Assembly: GCF_019599275.1 (NCBI RefSeq)
Contig: NZ_JAHZTD010000001.1
Coordinates: 1,178,001-1,242,000, forward strand
Direction: 5' to 3'
Source of the DNA: Hymenobacter sp. HSC-4F20
GTDB lineage: Bacteria; Bacteroidota; Bacteroidia; Cytophagales; Hymenobacteraceae
DNA: 64,000 nucleotides
A program made the translations under genes and the position numbers. Below are positions 25,462 to 36,311 of the stretch, piece by piece (the first letter of the stretch is position 1; each line of letters starts with the position of its first letter). The notes under the pieces were generated by a model. It had not been told where the DNA came from and did not search any database. It saw only the letters and a list, made by a program, of their open reading frames with translations.

Positions 25462-26010
25462 ATGCTGAAGCCATTTTCGTGGAAAGCCGCGCTGACTCTG
25501 CTGGCCCTGACCCTGGGCGCTAGCGCTAGCGCGCAGAAAAGCCCCGCCAAACCCAAGGAAGCCTGCGACGAAAAGGCCGAAACGGCGGCCCAGGCCAAAG
25601 CTCAAACGACCCCCAGCAGCGTCTACGGCGCCAGTTTTGCGGCGGCGGGCGCGCGGCCCGTGGGCGAGCTACGCCAGCTGCTGGGTACCCGCGACTCGGC
25701 CCAGGTGAAGCTGGTGGGCACGGCCGAGGCCGTATGCCAGGCCAAAGGCTGCTGGCTGACCATGGCCCTGCCCGACGGGCAGAAAATGCGGGTGCGCTTC
25801 AAGGACTACGCTTTCTTCGTGCCCAAAGACATTACCGGCCGCCGGGTGGTCGTCAATGGCTGGGCCCACCGCGAGGTAGTGTCGGTGGCGGCCCAGCAGC
25901 ACTACGCCAAGGATGCCGGCAAATCGGCCCAGGAAATTGCGGCCATCACCCACCCCCAGGAGCAGCTCAACTTTGAGGCCGACGGGGTGCTGGTGGAGGC
26001 TAAGCGCTAG
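25462..26010 (+). CDS. exported DUF4920 protein
   Basis: A 182-residue exported protein with signal peptide MLKPFSWKAALTLLALTLGA. The mature part has the DUF4920 core: AEAVCQAKGCWLTMALPDGQ, KMRVRFKDYAFFVPKDITG and QHYAKDAGKSAQEIAAITHP. The Cys pair in CQAKGC is conserved in the family and may bind metal, but this is not established. It lies just downstream of the DUF3108-like gene and is followed by a terminator. Confidence 0.92.
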   Translation: MLKPFSWKAALTLLALTLGASASAQKSPAKPKEACDEKAETAAQAKAQTTPSSVYGASFAAAGARPVGELRQLLGTRDSAQVKLVGTAEAVCQAKGCWLTMALPDGQKMRVRFKDYAFFVPKDITGRRVVVNGWAHREVVSVAAQQHYAKDAGKSAQEIAAITHPQEQLNFEADGVLVEAKR

Positions 26011-26045
26011 CCGCCCCCCCAGCCTTGCGTCCGGCCTGCTACCCC

Positions 26046-26083
26046 GCAAAACCCGTCTGTAGAAACGTGCAGGCGGGTTTTGC
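26046..26083 (+). terminator. intrinsic terminator
   Basis: GCAAAACCCG (26046-26055) / CGGGTTTTGC (26074-26083), with TCTG/(G)CAGG pairs continuing the stem. It lies 36 bases after the DUF4920 stop. Confidence 0.75.
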
Positions 26084-26109
26084 CTTTCCGAACCCCTAGA
26101 AACCCGTAG

Positions 26110-28329
<2,220 letters not shown>

Positions 28330-28424
28330 GCCGGACCGGGAGCTTCTGGCAAGGTAGCTACCCACACTGCCGCGCAGCAGCTTCTCTACTCTCATTCTCT
28401 ACTCTGGAAAACTTTGTTTTGCGT

Positions 28425-28808
28425 ATGCTTCTCCGTTTGTATGTGGCCGCCGCTCTGCTGAGCCTGGCCAGCCCCGGCTGCTCCCAGACCGGCCCGGGCT
28501 TACCCATTACGCCGCCGGCCACCGTTCAGCAGCAGCTAACCCAGCCAAATACCGTGCTGCTCGACGTGCGCAGCCCCGAGGAGTTTGCGGCCGGCCACCT
28601 GACGGGCGCCCGCAATCTGGACTTTCGCGCCGCCGACTTTGCCGGCCAGGTTGCCCGCCTCGACCCCAACCAGACCTACGTGCTGTACTGCGCTTCCGGC
28701 AACCGCAGCGGCAAGGCCGCCGTCCTGATGCAAGGCCAGGGGTTTACGAAGGTGGTAAACGCCGGTGGCTTTGAAACCCTGAAATCCAGCGGCTTGCCCG
28801 TACAATAG
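28425..28808 (+). CDS. exported rhodanese-like domain protein
   Basis: A 127-residue protein: an N-terminal export signal (MLLRLYVAAALLSLASPGC, possibly a lipoprotein signal with Cys19, although the residue three before Cys is Ser) and one rhodanese domain. The catalytic cysteine lies in YVLYCASGNRSGKAA, and LLDVRSPEEFAAGHLTGARN is the conserved first half. Such periplasmic single-domain proteins move sulfur or help redox balance; the partner is not visible. Its own terminator follows. Confidence 0.9.
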   Translation: MLLRLYVAAALLSLASPGCSQTGPGLPITPPATVQQQLTQPNTVLLDVRSPEEFAAGHLTGARNLDFRAADFAGQVARLDPNQTYVLYCASGNRSGKAAVLMQGQGFTKVVNAGGFETLKSSGLPVQ

Positions 28809-28845
28809 CGCCCGCGTTCGGAAAAATCCGTATGGAAGGCACCAG

Positions 28846-28891
28846 CTGCCCCGGTAGGCATACCCTGCACGCCTACCGGGGTAGTCTTTTT
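28846..28891 (+). terminator. terminator overlapping the end of the convergent glycosidase gene
   Basis: CTGCCCCGGTAGGC (28846-28859) / GCCTACCGGGGTAG (28871-28884) with one G-U pair, then CTTTTTG. The right arm includes the stop codon of the minus-strand gene ending at 28873. Confidence 0.88.
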
Positions 28892-30258
28892 GTAAAGCTG
28901 CCCTGGCTTTTGGCAGCTACATCAGTAGCCGTGAGAGGCCCCACGTAGAAGGGGTAGCTGTGCGTGGCTACGCTACCCTGCCCATCGTGGGCCGTAACGA
29001 GCAGGCGGTAGGCTCCCTTCGTAGCGGGAGCCTGCACCAGTACCCGCTCGCCGTGACTTTCCCTAACCACATGCGGTAGAGGCTCCGGGGCAGTTCGGTC
29101 CTGGGGCAGCACGTAGTTTTCATCTACTTCAGGCACTACCGCCCAGTCCAGGGTCAGCGGGTCGCCCTCGGGGTCCGTAGCCCGCACGCTGGCCTGGTAG
29201 GTAGCGGCGGGGCGCAGCACCGTGCTGCAGCTGTCGTCCAGGCCTCCGAGGCGGAGGCTGCTAAGCTGGGGCGCCTTGTTGGAAACCTGCTGGCCGGTCC
29301 AGAGGTAGTGCATCATGTCAACTACGGCGGTTTTCTCCCCCGCGGCCGTGAATAAGCTAAACCACATATCCGTCTGCTCGAAGCGCTGGCCCCAATACAG
29401 CACGTAGGAACCCAGGCACCGGTCGGGCTGGCCCCGGATACTTTTCTCGAAGCGAGTGCGCAGGTACTCGGCTTTGGCGTTGCTGCTTTGGTCGAGCGGG
29501 GCCTTCCAGGCCGTGGTGGGCGCCTCCCACCAGCCCCGGGCTCCGAACTCGCCCACCAGGTAGGGCCCGTCCCAGCCATCCTGCACCAGCCGGGTTTGCA
29601 GGGAACCCAGGCCACTGAAGATGTTGACGGTGAGCAGGTCCAGGTCGGGGCAGAACCGGCGTACGGCGGACACCATGTTGAAGTTGCTCGTCAGGGTAGT
29701 CGTGACGGGGTGGTACGGGTCCAGTTCGTGAATCATGCGAATCATCTCGTTAAGCACCTGGAAAGCCCGCGGGTTGTTCGTGTGATTATCCAACTCGTTG
29801 CCCACGTTCCAGAGCAGCAAGGCCGGGTGCGAGCGAAACCGCAGCACCTGCTGCCGGATTTCCTCCTGCTGCCGAGCCACTGCCTCGCGGTCGAAATAGT
29901 CAAAGTCTTCGTACTCAGGCTTCATCCACACGCCCAGCATCACGGTTAGCCCCCGCTGCTGGGCCTGGTCGAGGATGACGTCAGCGTAGTTGGTGGTGTA
30001 TACCCGCACCGAATTGCCCCCCAGCGCCTTCACCCTATCCAGGTGCTGGACGCCCGCGGCCCCCTGCACATAGTAGGGCTTGCCGTTGCGCAGCAGCTGG
30101 TAGCGGCTGCCCGTCCTGACGACGCGCACGGGCAGTACGCCAGGCGGAGGGACCTCCTCCGGGGAGGCAGAGGAGGACGAAGCCGACTGGCAGCCTGCCA
30201 GCAACAGTAGCAGGCCGGCGGCACATCGTCTCCAGTATAGCAGGCAAAAAACTAGCAT
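28873..30258 (-). CDS. lipoprotein glycoside hydrolase, TIM-barrel (GH2/GH5-like)
   Basis: A 461-residue predicted lipoprotein (LLLLLAGC, Cys23). The (beta/alpha)8 part begins with GKPYYVQGAAGVQ and carries the two clan-A glutamates: Glu155 in LLWNVGNELDN as acid/base and Glu237 in YLVGEFGARGW as nucleophile. The C-terminal 120 residues are a beta-sandwich (ASVRATDPEGDPLTLDWAV). It should cut a beta-linked polysaccharide at the outer membrane. It is divergent from the cellulose-synthase-like gene at 30452, so it may trim or release that polymer (inference). ATG 30258 was preferred to a TTG at 30300. Confidence 0.82.
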   Translation of the reverse strand: MLVFCLLYWRRCAAGLLLLLAGCQSASSSSASPEEVPPPGVLPVRVVRTGSRYQLLRNGKPYYVQGAAGVQHLDRVKALGGNSVRVYTTNYADVILDQAQQRGLTVMLGVWMKPEYEDFDYFDREAVARQQEEIRQQVLRFRSHPALLLWNVGNELDNHTNNPRAFQVLNEMIRMIHELDPYHPVTTTLTSNFNMVSAVRRFCPDLDLLTVNIFSGLGSLQTRLVQDGWDGPYLVGEFGARGWWEAPTTAWKAPLDQSSNAKAEYLRTRFEKSIRGQPDRCLGSYVLYWGQRFEQTDMWFSLFTAAGEKTAVVDMMHYLWTGQQVSNKAPQLSSLRLGGLDDSCSTVLRPAATYQASVRATDPEGDPLTLDWAVVPEVDENYVLPQDRTAPEPLPHVVRESHGERVLVQAPATKGAYRLLVTAHDGQGSVATHSYPFYVGPLTATDVAAKSQGSFTKRLPR

Positions 30259-30286
30259 CAGAGCAAGATCTGTATAGTAGGCACAA

Positions 30287-30340
30287 TCCAATAAATACAA
30301 ATAAATAAAAGTATTTTATAATTTATAACTACTATTGTTG
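30287..30340. promoter_or_regulatory. AT-rich divergent promoter region
   Basis: A run almost free of G and C between the divergent glycosidase and GT2 genes, in sharp contrast to its GC-rich surroundings. It includes TATAATTTATAAC and a TTTG on the minus strand. It probably houses both promoters; exact elements could not be assigned. Confidence 0.5.
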
Positions 30341-30451
30341 TACCCCCCGCAACAAGACCCTTACCTTACGGACGAGCTGCGCGCCGTTTTCTGGTTCTCG
30401 CCGACGTTGTGTGGCCTGTTCTTCGTCTGTCCACGCTACGTCAGTCACACC

Positions 30452-32932
30452 ATGACTTTACATGCGGCCACTTCTCCTGCTGCTCCGCCTCCTGTTCCGT
30501 ATTCTCCGGTTCCGCTGAGCGTAGGGCTCCCGCGGGTTGGGTACAAACTGGCCGCGCACGCTCCCACCATGCGGGTGTTAGTAGGCATTGGGGTAGTGCT
30601 CACCGGGCATTTTTTGTGGTGGTTTAGCGACAAGGCCCACGTGGGGTACGCGCCGCTGTTCTGGCTGCTGAGCGTATCGCTCGGCTTTAAACTGCTGCGC
30701 ATGCTGCACGAGTGGTACCACTACGTGCAGGTCAGCGAGCCGGTGGCCCCGGCCGGCCCGGCGCCGGCCCTGACGGTGGACGTGCTCACAACGGCCTGTC
30801 CGGGCGAGCCCCGGGCCATGATCGAGCAGACGCTGCGAGCTATGCAGCAGATGCGCTACCCCCACACCAGCTACCTCTGTGACGAGGGCGACGACCCTTA
30901 CCTGCGCCAGCTCTGCCAGCAACTAGGCGTGGTACACGTCACGCGCCAGGTTAAGGTAGATGCCAAGGCCGGCAACATCAACCACGCCCTGCAGCAAGCC
31001 TGCGGCCAGCTCTGCCTCGTGCTCGACCCCGACCACGTACCCGCCCCCGATTTTCTGGAGCAGGTGGTACCCTACTTTGCCGATGCACAGGTGGGCTACG
31101 TGCAGGTGGTGCAGGCCTACGGCAACCAGGCCGAGAGCCTAGTGGCGCGCGGGGCGGCCGAGCAGACCTACCACTTCTATGGTCCCCTGATGATGGGTAT
31201 GCACGCGTATAACACGGCCCAAGCCATTGGGGCCAACTGCACCTTCCGGCGTACCGCCCTCGACTCCATCGGCGGGCACGCGGCCGGCCTGACCGAGGAC
31301 ATGCACACGGCCATGCGCCTGCACGCGCAGGGCTGGAAGTCCGTCTACGCCCCTCTCATCGTCAGCCGCGGGCTGGTACCCAGCACACTCGGAGCCTTTT
31401 ACGCCCAGCAGCTGAAGTGGGCGCGCGGGGCCTTCGACTTGCTGTTGTACGTCTACCCCCGCCTTTTTGCCCGCTTCTCCTTCCGTCAGCAGCTACATTA
31501 CGCCACCCTGCCCCTTTACTTTCTGGCCGGCCTCATCACCCTCATTGATATCATCGTTCCCATTGCCTCCTTGGTGCTGGTTGAGTTTCCCTGGCACCTC
31601 TCGCTACCCGAGTTTGCCCTGCACCTGTCCCCGGTACTGGCCATGTCTCTGCTGATTCGCTATAACGCCCAGCGGTGGCTGCGCGAGCCGCAGGAAGCGG
31701 GTCTGCACGTGGCCGGGGGCATCCTGCGCACGGGCTCCTGGTGGGTGTACACGCTGGGGCTAGTGTATACGCTGGTGGGCGTGCGCGTGCCCTACATCCC
31801 CACGCCCAAGGAAGGAGAGCTACATAATGAGTGGAAGCTGAGCCTGCCGAATCTGCTGCTGGCCGCCGCGTGCCTGGCGGCGGCGCGCTACGGGCACTAC
31901 CTGGCCCAAACGCCCTACGCCCTGCTGATGATGTCCTTGGCGCTGCTGAACGCAGGCATCTTGCTGGCGGCCGTACTGATGGCCCAACACCAGTTGCTGG
32001 CAGGCATCCGGCGTTTTTTCACTTCCCGCCCGCCAATACGTCGGCTGTTGGGGTGGGTAGAGCGGGTAGCCGTCGGGAATGCTACGGCTTTCCTACCCCG
32101 GCTCCGGACCGCCGCCGTGCAGCTGGCTTTTCTGCTCTTCACAACCCACACTCTGCTTAGTGTGGGCGTAAGCGTATGGGCCCACCAAATGACGCCTTCC
32201 GCGGCGGTTATCTGGGCGCACACGGGCGTCGGCCCCGTGCGGGTTGGCTACAGTGCCCCGCCTGCTACTGTTTGGCCGACGGCCGCTTCTTCGGGTACGC
32301 TGGCTGATGCTGGCGCGCCTGCTACCCTCGTGGAACTGCGCTGCCCGCCAGGCCCCAGCCCCTGGGTGGAGCCGGCAACGCTCCGCCAGCTTATGACCCA
32401 GGGCCGCATCCCGCTGCTGAGCTGGCCGGTGCCGTCGGCGGCGCGCCTACGCCCCGCCCCACGCCAACTTGCCACTACCATCGCGCCGCGGCCGGCCGGC
32501 CCGCGGCTGCTACGTCCGCTTATTGCCGCCAAGACGCCCACCGCGTACCGGGCAGCCTGGCGGCAGCTGGTAACGCAGCGCCGCGCCGCCGGCGACAGCA
32601 CCGCCGCCTGGGTCTGGACCCCGCCCCGCCCCGACTCGGTGGCGGCGTACTTTCCGGGCGCGGCCTATGTTGATTGGGTAGCAGCCGATTTCAGTGCGGA
32701 GCCCCCGTTATCAGACGTAGTCCTGGCCAGACGCTACCGCCCCTTGCGGCTGCAATTAGCCGAGCGAGCCGAACTAAACAGCAAACCCGTGCTGCTGCTG
32801 CTTGCCCCGCACGGCACGCAACCACTGCAAGCCCAGACGCGGCGCTTCACCCAGGCCTATCCTGAGGTAAAAGCACTGCTGTTCAGCCTACCCACCCCCA
32901 GGCAATCCAAGGAAGTAGTGCTTAGCTACTAG
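30452..32932 (+). CDS. cellulose-synthase-like GT2 glycosyltransferase fused to a degenerate GH26-like domain
   Basis: An 826-residue membrane enzyme. Two N-terminal helices (about 41-60, 66-81) precede a family 2 catalytic domain with KAGNINHAL, DPDH (192-195), TED (281-283) and QQLKW (319-323, the QxxRW position with Lys). More helices follow to about residue 572. The extracytoplasmic end (about 590-826) resembles GH26 mannanases: AYRAAWRQLV, WVW (720-722), YFPGAAYVDWVAADF (733-747) and KPVLLLLAPHG (778-788). The expected nucleophile glutamate position reads Ala and no acid/base glutamate is seen, so this domain probably binds rather than cuts sugar. It likely polymerises and exports a beta-glycan. 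ATG 30452 chosen. Confidence 0.85.
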   Translation: MTLHAATSPAAPPPVPYSPVPLSVGLPRVGYKLAAHAPTMRVLVGIGVVLTGHFLWWFSDKAHVGYAPLFWLLSVSLGFKLLRMLHEWYHYVQVSEPVAPAGPAPALTVDVLTTACPGEPRAMIEQTLRAMQQMRYPHTSYLCDEGDDPYLRQLCQQLGVVHVTRQVKVDAKAGNINHALQQACGQLCLVLDPDHVPAPDFLEQVVPYFADAQVGYVQVVQAYGNQAESLVARGAAEQTYHFYGPLMMGMHAYNTAQAIGANCTFRRTALDSIGGHAAGLTEDMHTAMRLHAQGWKSVYAPLIVSRGLVPSTLGAFYAQQLKWARGAFDLLLYVYPRLFARFSFRQQLHYATLPLYFLAGLITLIDIIVPIASLVLVEFPWHLSLPEFALHLSPVLAMSLLIRYNAQRWLREPQEAGLHVAGGILRTGSWWVYTLGLVYTLVGVRVPYIPTPKEGELHNEWKLSLPNLLLAAACLAAARYGHYLAQTPYALLMMSLALLNAGILLAAVLMAQHQLLAGIRRFFTSRPPIRRLLGWVERVAVGNATAFLPRLRTAAVQLAFLLFTTHTLLSVGVSVWAHQMTPSAAVIWAHTGVGPVRVGYSAPPATVWPTAASSGTLADAGAPATLVELRCPPGPSPWVEPATLRQLMTQGRIPLLSWPVPSAARLRPAPRQLATTIAPRPAGPRLLRPLIAAKTPTAYRAAWRQLVTQRRAAGDSTAAWVWTPPRPDSVAAYFPGAAYVDWVAADFSAEPPLSDVVLARRYRPLRLQLAERAELNSKPVLLLLAPHGTQPLQAQTRRFTQAYPEVKALLFSLPTPRQSKEVVLSY

Positions 32933-32965
32933 CTTTTCGCGGCCGGGAGGTAGGACCGGGTAGCC

Positions 32966-33086
32966 GGAGCACCGTGCTGTACTCCAATAGGTACGCTGGA
33001 AGTGCAGATGCTCTACCAAGGAGCGCCCCGCCAGCCTCGCTGCGCAGCAGACCGGTCCAGCTGACGTAGTACAGGAACGGTGCTCC
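32966..33086. repeat. inverted repeat enclosing about 84 bases
   Basis: GGAGCACCGT (32966-32975) plus TGTACT (32978-32983) pair with AGTACA (33068-33073) plus ACGGTGCTCC (33077-33086), giving a 16-base-pair interrupted stem. The enclosed part contains a second GC-rich hairpin (GCTGCGCAGC). It could be a terminator structure of the GT2 gene or a small mobile relic. Confidence 0.5.
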
Positions 33087-33161
33087 CCTAGATGGGGCTC
33101 TTATCCTTAGTTGCCAAGCCCGCCTTCCCGCACCCTAGTTTTTGCTCTGGATGGGCAGAAA

Positions 33162-33211
33162 AAAGCGCGAGAAACTCCCTGGCTTCCTGCTCAGGGAGTT
33201 TCTCGCGCTTT
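33162..33211 (-). terminator. strong terminator of the deacetylase gene
   Basis: Nineteen-base-pair perfect stem AAAGCGCGAGAAACTCCCT (33162-33180) / its exact complement at 33193-33211, loop of 12, with a run of A (T on the minus strand) at 33159-33164. Confidence 0.9.
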
Positions 33212-33226
33212 GTATTAACTGGTTTC

Positions 33227-34153
33227 TTAGAAGCTGTTAACCATGCTGTTATGCAGGGTACGGGGGCTCCAGTACCCGCTGGCAATAATGCGGCGGATGG
33301 TGTAGAGCGGATCCTGCGGGTCGCGCTTCTCGGCCAGGATAAAGGCCGCATCCATGCCGCGCTTCTTCAGCTCCGGAATAGCCTCGGGGTTCCAGAGGCC
33401 AAAGGGGTAGGCGAAGTAGTTGATTTTCTTGCCCGTAATTTCCTCCAGCTGCTTGGTGGGCTTTTCAATCTGCGTTACCCAGTCCTGGCCCTGGTACTTC
33501 TTCACGTTGTGGTGGTCCCAGGTGTGCGAGCCAATGATGTTGCCCTCGTCGGAGAGTTGCTTAACCTGGGCCTTGCTCATGTAGTTAGGCCGGCCCAGGC
33601 TTACCGTCATAATGAAGTACACGGCCTTGAAACCATACTTGTCCAGCGTCGGGCGGGCCACGGTAAACTGGTCCAGGTCGGTGTCGTCGAAGGTCAGCAT
33701 CACGGGCTTGCTGGGCAGCGGGGCACCGGTGGTCAGGTAGGCAAACAGCTGATCGGGCAAGATGGTGTGGTAGCCCGAGTCGGCCAGCATCTTGATCTGG
33801 GCCTTGAACTGGTCCACGGGCACGATGTAGTCCTTGGCGCCCTTGGAGTCGCGGGCGCGCCAGTCGCGGATCTGGTGGTAGCACAGAATGGGCACCTGGG
33901 GCCGGGCCGTGATGGTAGCGGCATCGGCGCGCTTGTCGGCCGGGATGGTGGCCGGAGTGCCCCCGATGCTGGCGGCCGTGGCGTTGCCAGCCGTGGTAAT
34001 GGTAGCCGTTTCGGCGGAGTCGGCGGCCAGGGCGGTAGCGCTGGCGGCGCTGCTTTCGGCGGCCGTGGCGTTTTTGGCGTCGCTGCAGGCAGTCAGGGCG
34101 CCGAGGCTGGCCAGAGAAACCGCGGCCAGCAGCGGGTAATGGGTAAATTTCAT
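33227..34153 (-). CDS. lipoprotein polysaccharide deacetylase
   Basis: A 308-residue predicted lipoprotein (MKFTHYPLLAAVSLASLG, then ALTAC) with an Ala/Thr-rich linker to about residue 85 and a NodB deacetylase domain. Catalytic elements: VMLTFDDTDLDQF holds the Asp pair and IIGSHTWDHHNV the zinc-binding His residues. PILCYHQI and YFAYPFGLWN are further family elements. It removes acetyl groups from an envelope or exported polysaccharide. Lying 300 bases from the cellulose-synthase-like gene, it recalls synthase/deacetylase pairs of PNAG-type systems (inference), although the two genes are convergent. Confidence 0.92.
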   Translation of the reverse strand: MKFTHYPLLAAVSLASLGALTACSDAKNATAAESSAASATALAADSAETATITTAGNATAASIGGTPATIPADKRADAATITARPQVPILCYHQIRDWRARDSKGAKDYIVPVDQFKAQIKMLADSGYHTILPDQLFAYLTTGAPLPSKPVMLTFDDTDLDQFTVARPTLDKYGFKAVYFIMTVSLGRPNYMSKAQVKQLSDEGNIIGSHTWDHHNVKKYQGQDWVTQIEKPTKQLEEITGKKINYFAYPFGLWNPEAIPELKKRGMDAAFILAEKRDPQDPLYTIRRIIASGYWSPRTLHNSMVNSF

Positions 34154-34229
34154 GAGGGAGAGGAACGCGGCCGACACCAGGGCAGCCGTACTTTTGAAAG
34201 AAACGGGCCGACCTTCGCTGCGGGTATTG

Positions 34230-34237
34230 TACCTTCG
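34230..34237 (+). promoter_or_regulatory. possible -7 element (TACCTTCG) before dapA
   Basis: One mismatch to TAnnTTTG, 42 bases before the dapA start. No -33 element was recognised. Confidence 0.3.
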
Positions 34238-34278
34238 CCGCGGGTCTTCCCCTTACAAATCAACCGCTAATTTCCCGC

Positions 34279-35148
34279 ATGGACAAACTACGTGGCACTG
34301 GCGTAGCCCTCGTTACCCCCTTCACTCCTACTCCCGAGCGCGCCGTGGACTACGCCGCCCTGCGCCGCCTCGTCGACTTCACTGTTGAAGGCGGCGTGGA
34401 GTACCTCGTCATCAACGGCACTACCGCCGAATCGGCTACCCTTACCACCGACGAAAAGGCCGAAGTGTTGCGCGTAGTGCGCGAGCAGGCAGCCAACCGG
34501 GTGCCGCTGGTGTACGGCATTGGCGGCAACGACACGGCCGCTACCGTCCGCACCATTCAGAACACCGACCTGACGGGCATCGTAGCCCTGCTGTCGGCCT
34601 CGCCCTACTACAACAAGCCCAGCCAGCGCGGCATCATTGCCCACTACCAGCAGCTGGCCGATGCCTCGCCGGTACCGGTGATTTTGTACAACGTGCCCGG
34701 TCGCACCAGCTCTAACCTGACGGCCGCTACTACCCTCACGCTGGCCCAGCACCCTAACATCATCGGCATCAAGGAAGCCAGCGGCAACCTGGAGCAGTGC
34801 ATTGCCATTGCCGCCGCCAAGCCCGCCGATTTCCTGCTGATTTCGGGCGACGATATGATGACGACCTCGCTCATCAGCTTCGGGGCCGTAGGCATCATTT
34901 CGGTGCTGGCCAACGCCTTTCCGCGCCGCTTTTCCGACATGACCCGCCACGCCCTGCAGGGCGACTTCAAAGCCGCCAGTGAGCTGCTGTTCGGCTTCGT
35001 GGAGCTAAACCCGCTGATGTACGAGGAGAGTAACCCCGTAGGCGTGAAAGCCGCCTTGGCCGCCCAAGGCCTCTGCGCCGATGCCGTGCGCCTACCCCTG
35101 GTAGAAGGCTCAGAGAGCTTGAAGCAGCGGATTGGACAGTTAGTGTAA
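34279..35148 (+). CDS. dapA: 4-hydroxy-tetrahydrodipicolinate synthase
   Basis: A 289-residue cytoplasmic enzyme that condenses pyruvate with aspartate semialdehyde, the first step of the lysine/diaminopimelate branch. Lys165 in IIGIKEASGN forms the Schiff base, Tyr137 in ILYNVPGRT and Thr48/Thr49 in INGTTAES complete the proton relay. Length and motif order are typical. The following membrane-protein gene starts two bases after its stop and is probably co-transcribed. Confidence 0.96.
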   Translation: MDKLRGTGVALVTPFTPTPERAVDYAALRRLVDFTVEGGVEYLVINGTTAESATLTTDEKAEVLRVVREQAANRVPLVYGIGGNDTAATVRTIQNTDLTGIVALLSASPYYNKPSQRGIIAHYQQLADASPVPVILYNVPGRTSSNLTAATTLTLAQHPNIIGIKEASGNLEQCIAIAAAKPADFLLISGDDMMTTSLISFGAVGIISVLANAFPRRFSDMTRHALQGDFKAASELLFGFVELNPLMYEESNPVGVKAALAAQGLCADAVRLPLVEGSESLKQRIGQLV

Positions 35149-35150
35149 AC

Positions 35151-35795
35151 GTGTTACTTGGCGCGTTCCTGATACCGGTTTGCCTGCTCGGCTTTTACGT
35201 GCCAGTGCTTGCTGTTAGCCGCTATTGGCCCGCCCAGCAAAAGCCCCAGCTACTCAAGTGGATTCACTTGGGTGGCTGGGGCCTCTCTCTGTTGCAGCTT
35301 ATAGTTTTTGAGATTTTCAATATTTCCTTGCGAGGCCAATGGGCCGATGCGGTTCCTTTCGGGGTAGCCTGGCTTGCGGGCGGCAGTTATTTCGCTCTTC
35401 ACCGTCGGCAGCTAAATACCATTGGTAAGCTGTACTTCGGGGGCTGGTTCTTATACCCTGGGCTATTGACCGTAGCTTATCTGCTGGACCGGATATTCTT
35501 TGTACTCGTTTCTCTGCCTATTCTGGTTTTTTTGCCCAACACCGAGTTTTACTCTGGCTCTGCTTGTTCCCTGCGCGCGGCAACCAAAGGTTTCTTAGCG
35601 CCTCCTCAAGTAGCTCTTGTAACCCCGATAGGGCCGCTGGAGAAACATTACGGCACCGTGAGCCGAGATGAGCTGGGCCTTAATAACCTTGCCGATATAA
35701 CGCAGGCTACCATCATACCGGGCTCTTCCTCTGATACTATTTCGGTGAAGGTAATCAGCTCGAAAGGCAAACAGAAGCTGAGTTTTCCTCGCTAA
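35151..35795 (+). CDS. membrane protein of unknown function
   Basis: A 214-residue protein from a GTG start two bases after the dapA stop. Four hydrophobic segments are seen (about 2-22, 42-62, 65-85 and 95-130), followed by a soluble C-terminal part with PIGPLEKHYGTVSRDELGLN and a basic end (ISSKGKQKLSFPR). Base use is more AT-rich than dapA, which hints at a separate origin. No family recognised. Confidence 0.6.
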   Translation: MLLGAFLIPVCLLGFYVPVLAVSRYWPAQQKPQLLKWIHLGGWGLSLLQLIVFEIFNISLRGQWADAVPFGVAWLAGGSYFALHRRQLNTIGKLYFGGWFLYPGLLTVAYLLDRIFFVLVSLPILVFLPNTEFYSGSACSLRAATKGFLAPPQVALVTPIGPLEKHYGTVSRDELGLNNLADITQATIIPGSSSDTISVKVISSKGKQKLSFPR

Positions 35796-35837
35796 CTCCC
35801 CCCTTCCGGTTAGCACAGTTCTTTGCCAGACCGGCAT

Positions 35838-36227
35838 TTATTTTACAACCGTAGCTTCCAGTTCGACTTTTAACGTCTCGAACAGGCTTTTGACTTCGAT
35901 TAAGGTGCTCGCCTGCTTAATCGAATGCCTGGCTATCCAAGCCTGAAAAGTGGCAAAGCACGCGAAAAGCTCCTCGGAGGAAGTGGTATAAATATTCAGC
36001 CGCACGATATTGCGGCACTCATAGCCTGCTTCGGCAACAACCTGTTCCAGATTCTGGATAGCCAGAAGCAGCTGCGTTTCCATGTTGTCGGTGCTTGATT
36101 GTCCGTCGGTATGGACGGCGGCCTGTCCTGAACAATACAACGTACTCTGCGCCTGCTTTACTTCCACCGCTTGTACGTAGCCGCGCTGATCCTGCCACTG
36201 CCAGGGGTTAACTACTTTCTTCTCCAT
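35838..36227 (-). CDS. RidA family protein
   Basis: A 129-residue protein of the YjgF/RidA family, cytoplasmic trimeric enamine/imine deaminase fold. STLYCSGQAAVHTDG, NLEQVVAEAGYECRNIVRLN and EVKSLFETLKVELEATVV follow the family pattern; the canonical catalytic Arg is expected in the RNIVRLNIYT region. The start at ATG 36227 gives the usual length. A CRP-type palindrome lies 85 bases upstream, next to the Crp/Fnr gene, so the neighbouring regulator probably controls it (inference). Confidence 0.88.
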   Translation of the reverse strand: MEKKVVNPWQWQDQRGYVQAVEVKQAQSTLYCSGQAAVHTDGQSSTDNMETQLLLAIQNLEQVVAEAGYECRNIVRLNIYTTSSEELFACFATFQAWIARHSIKQASTLIEVKSLFETLKVELEATVVK

Positions 36228-36311
36228 TTGCTTTGCTTGTTTAGGTTCAATAGACCTTGCAAAGCTCCGAAAGGCCTCAGCAAACAAACGTGACCCAGCG
36301 CACAATTACAG

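Larger units (their letters stand above)
32933..33226. other. intergenic region with long inverted repeat
   Basis: No gene is visible. It holds the 121-base inverted-repeat element at 32966-33086 and the terminator of the deacetylase gene at 33162-33211. Confidence 0.5.
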
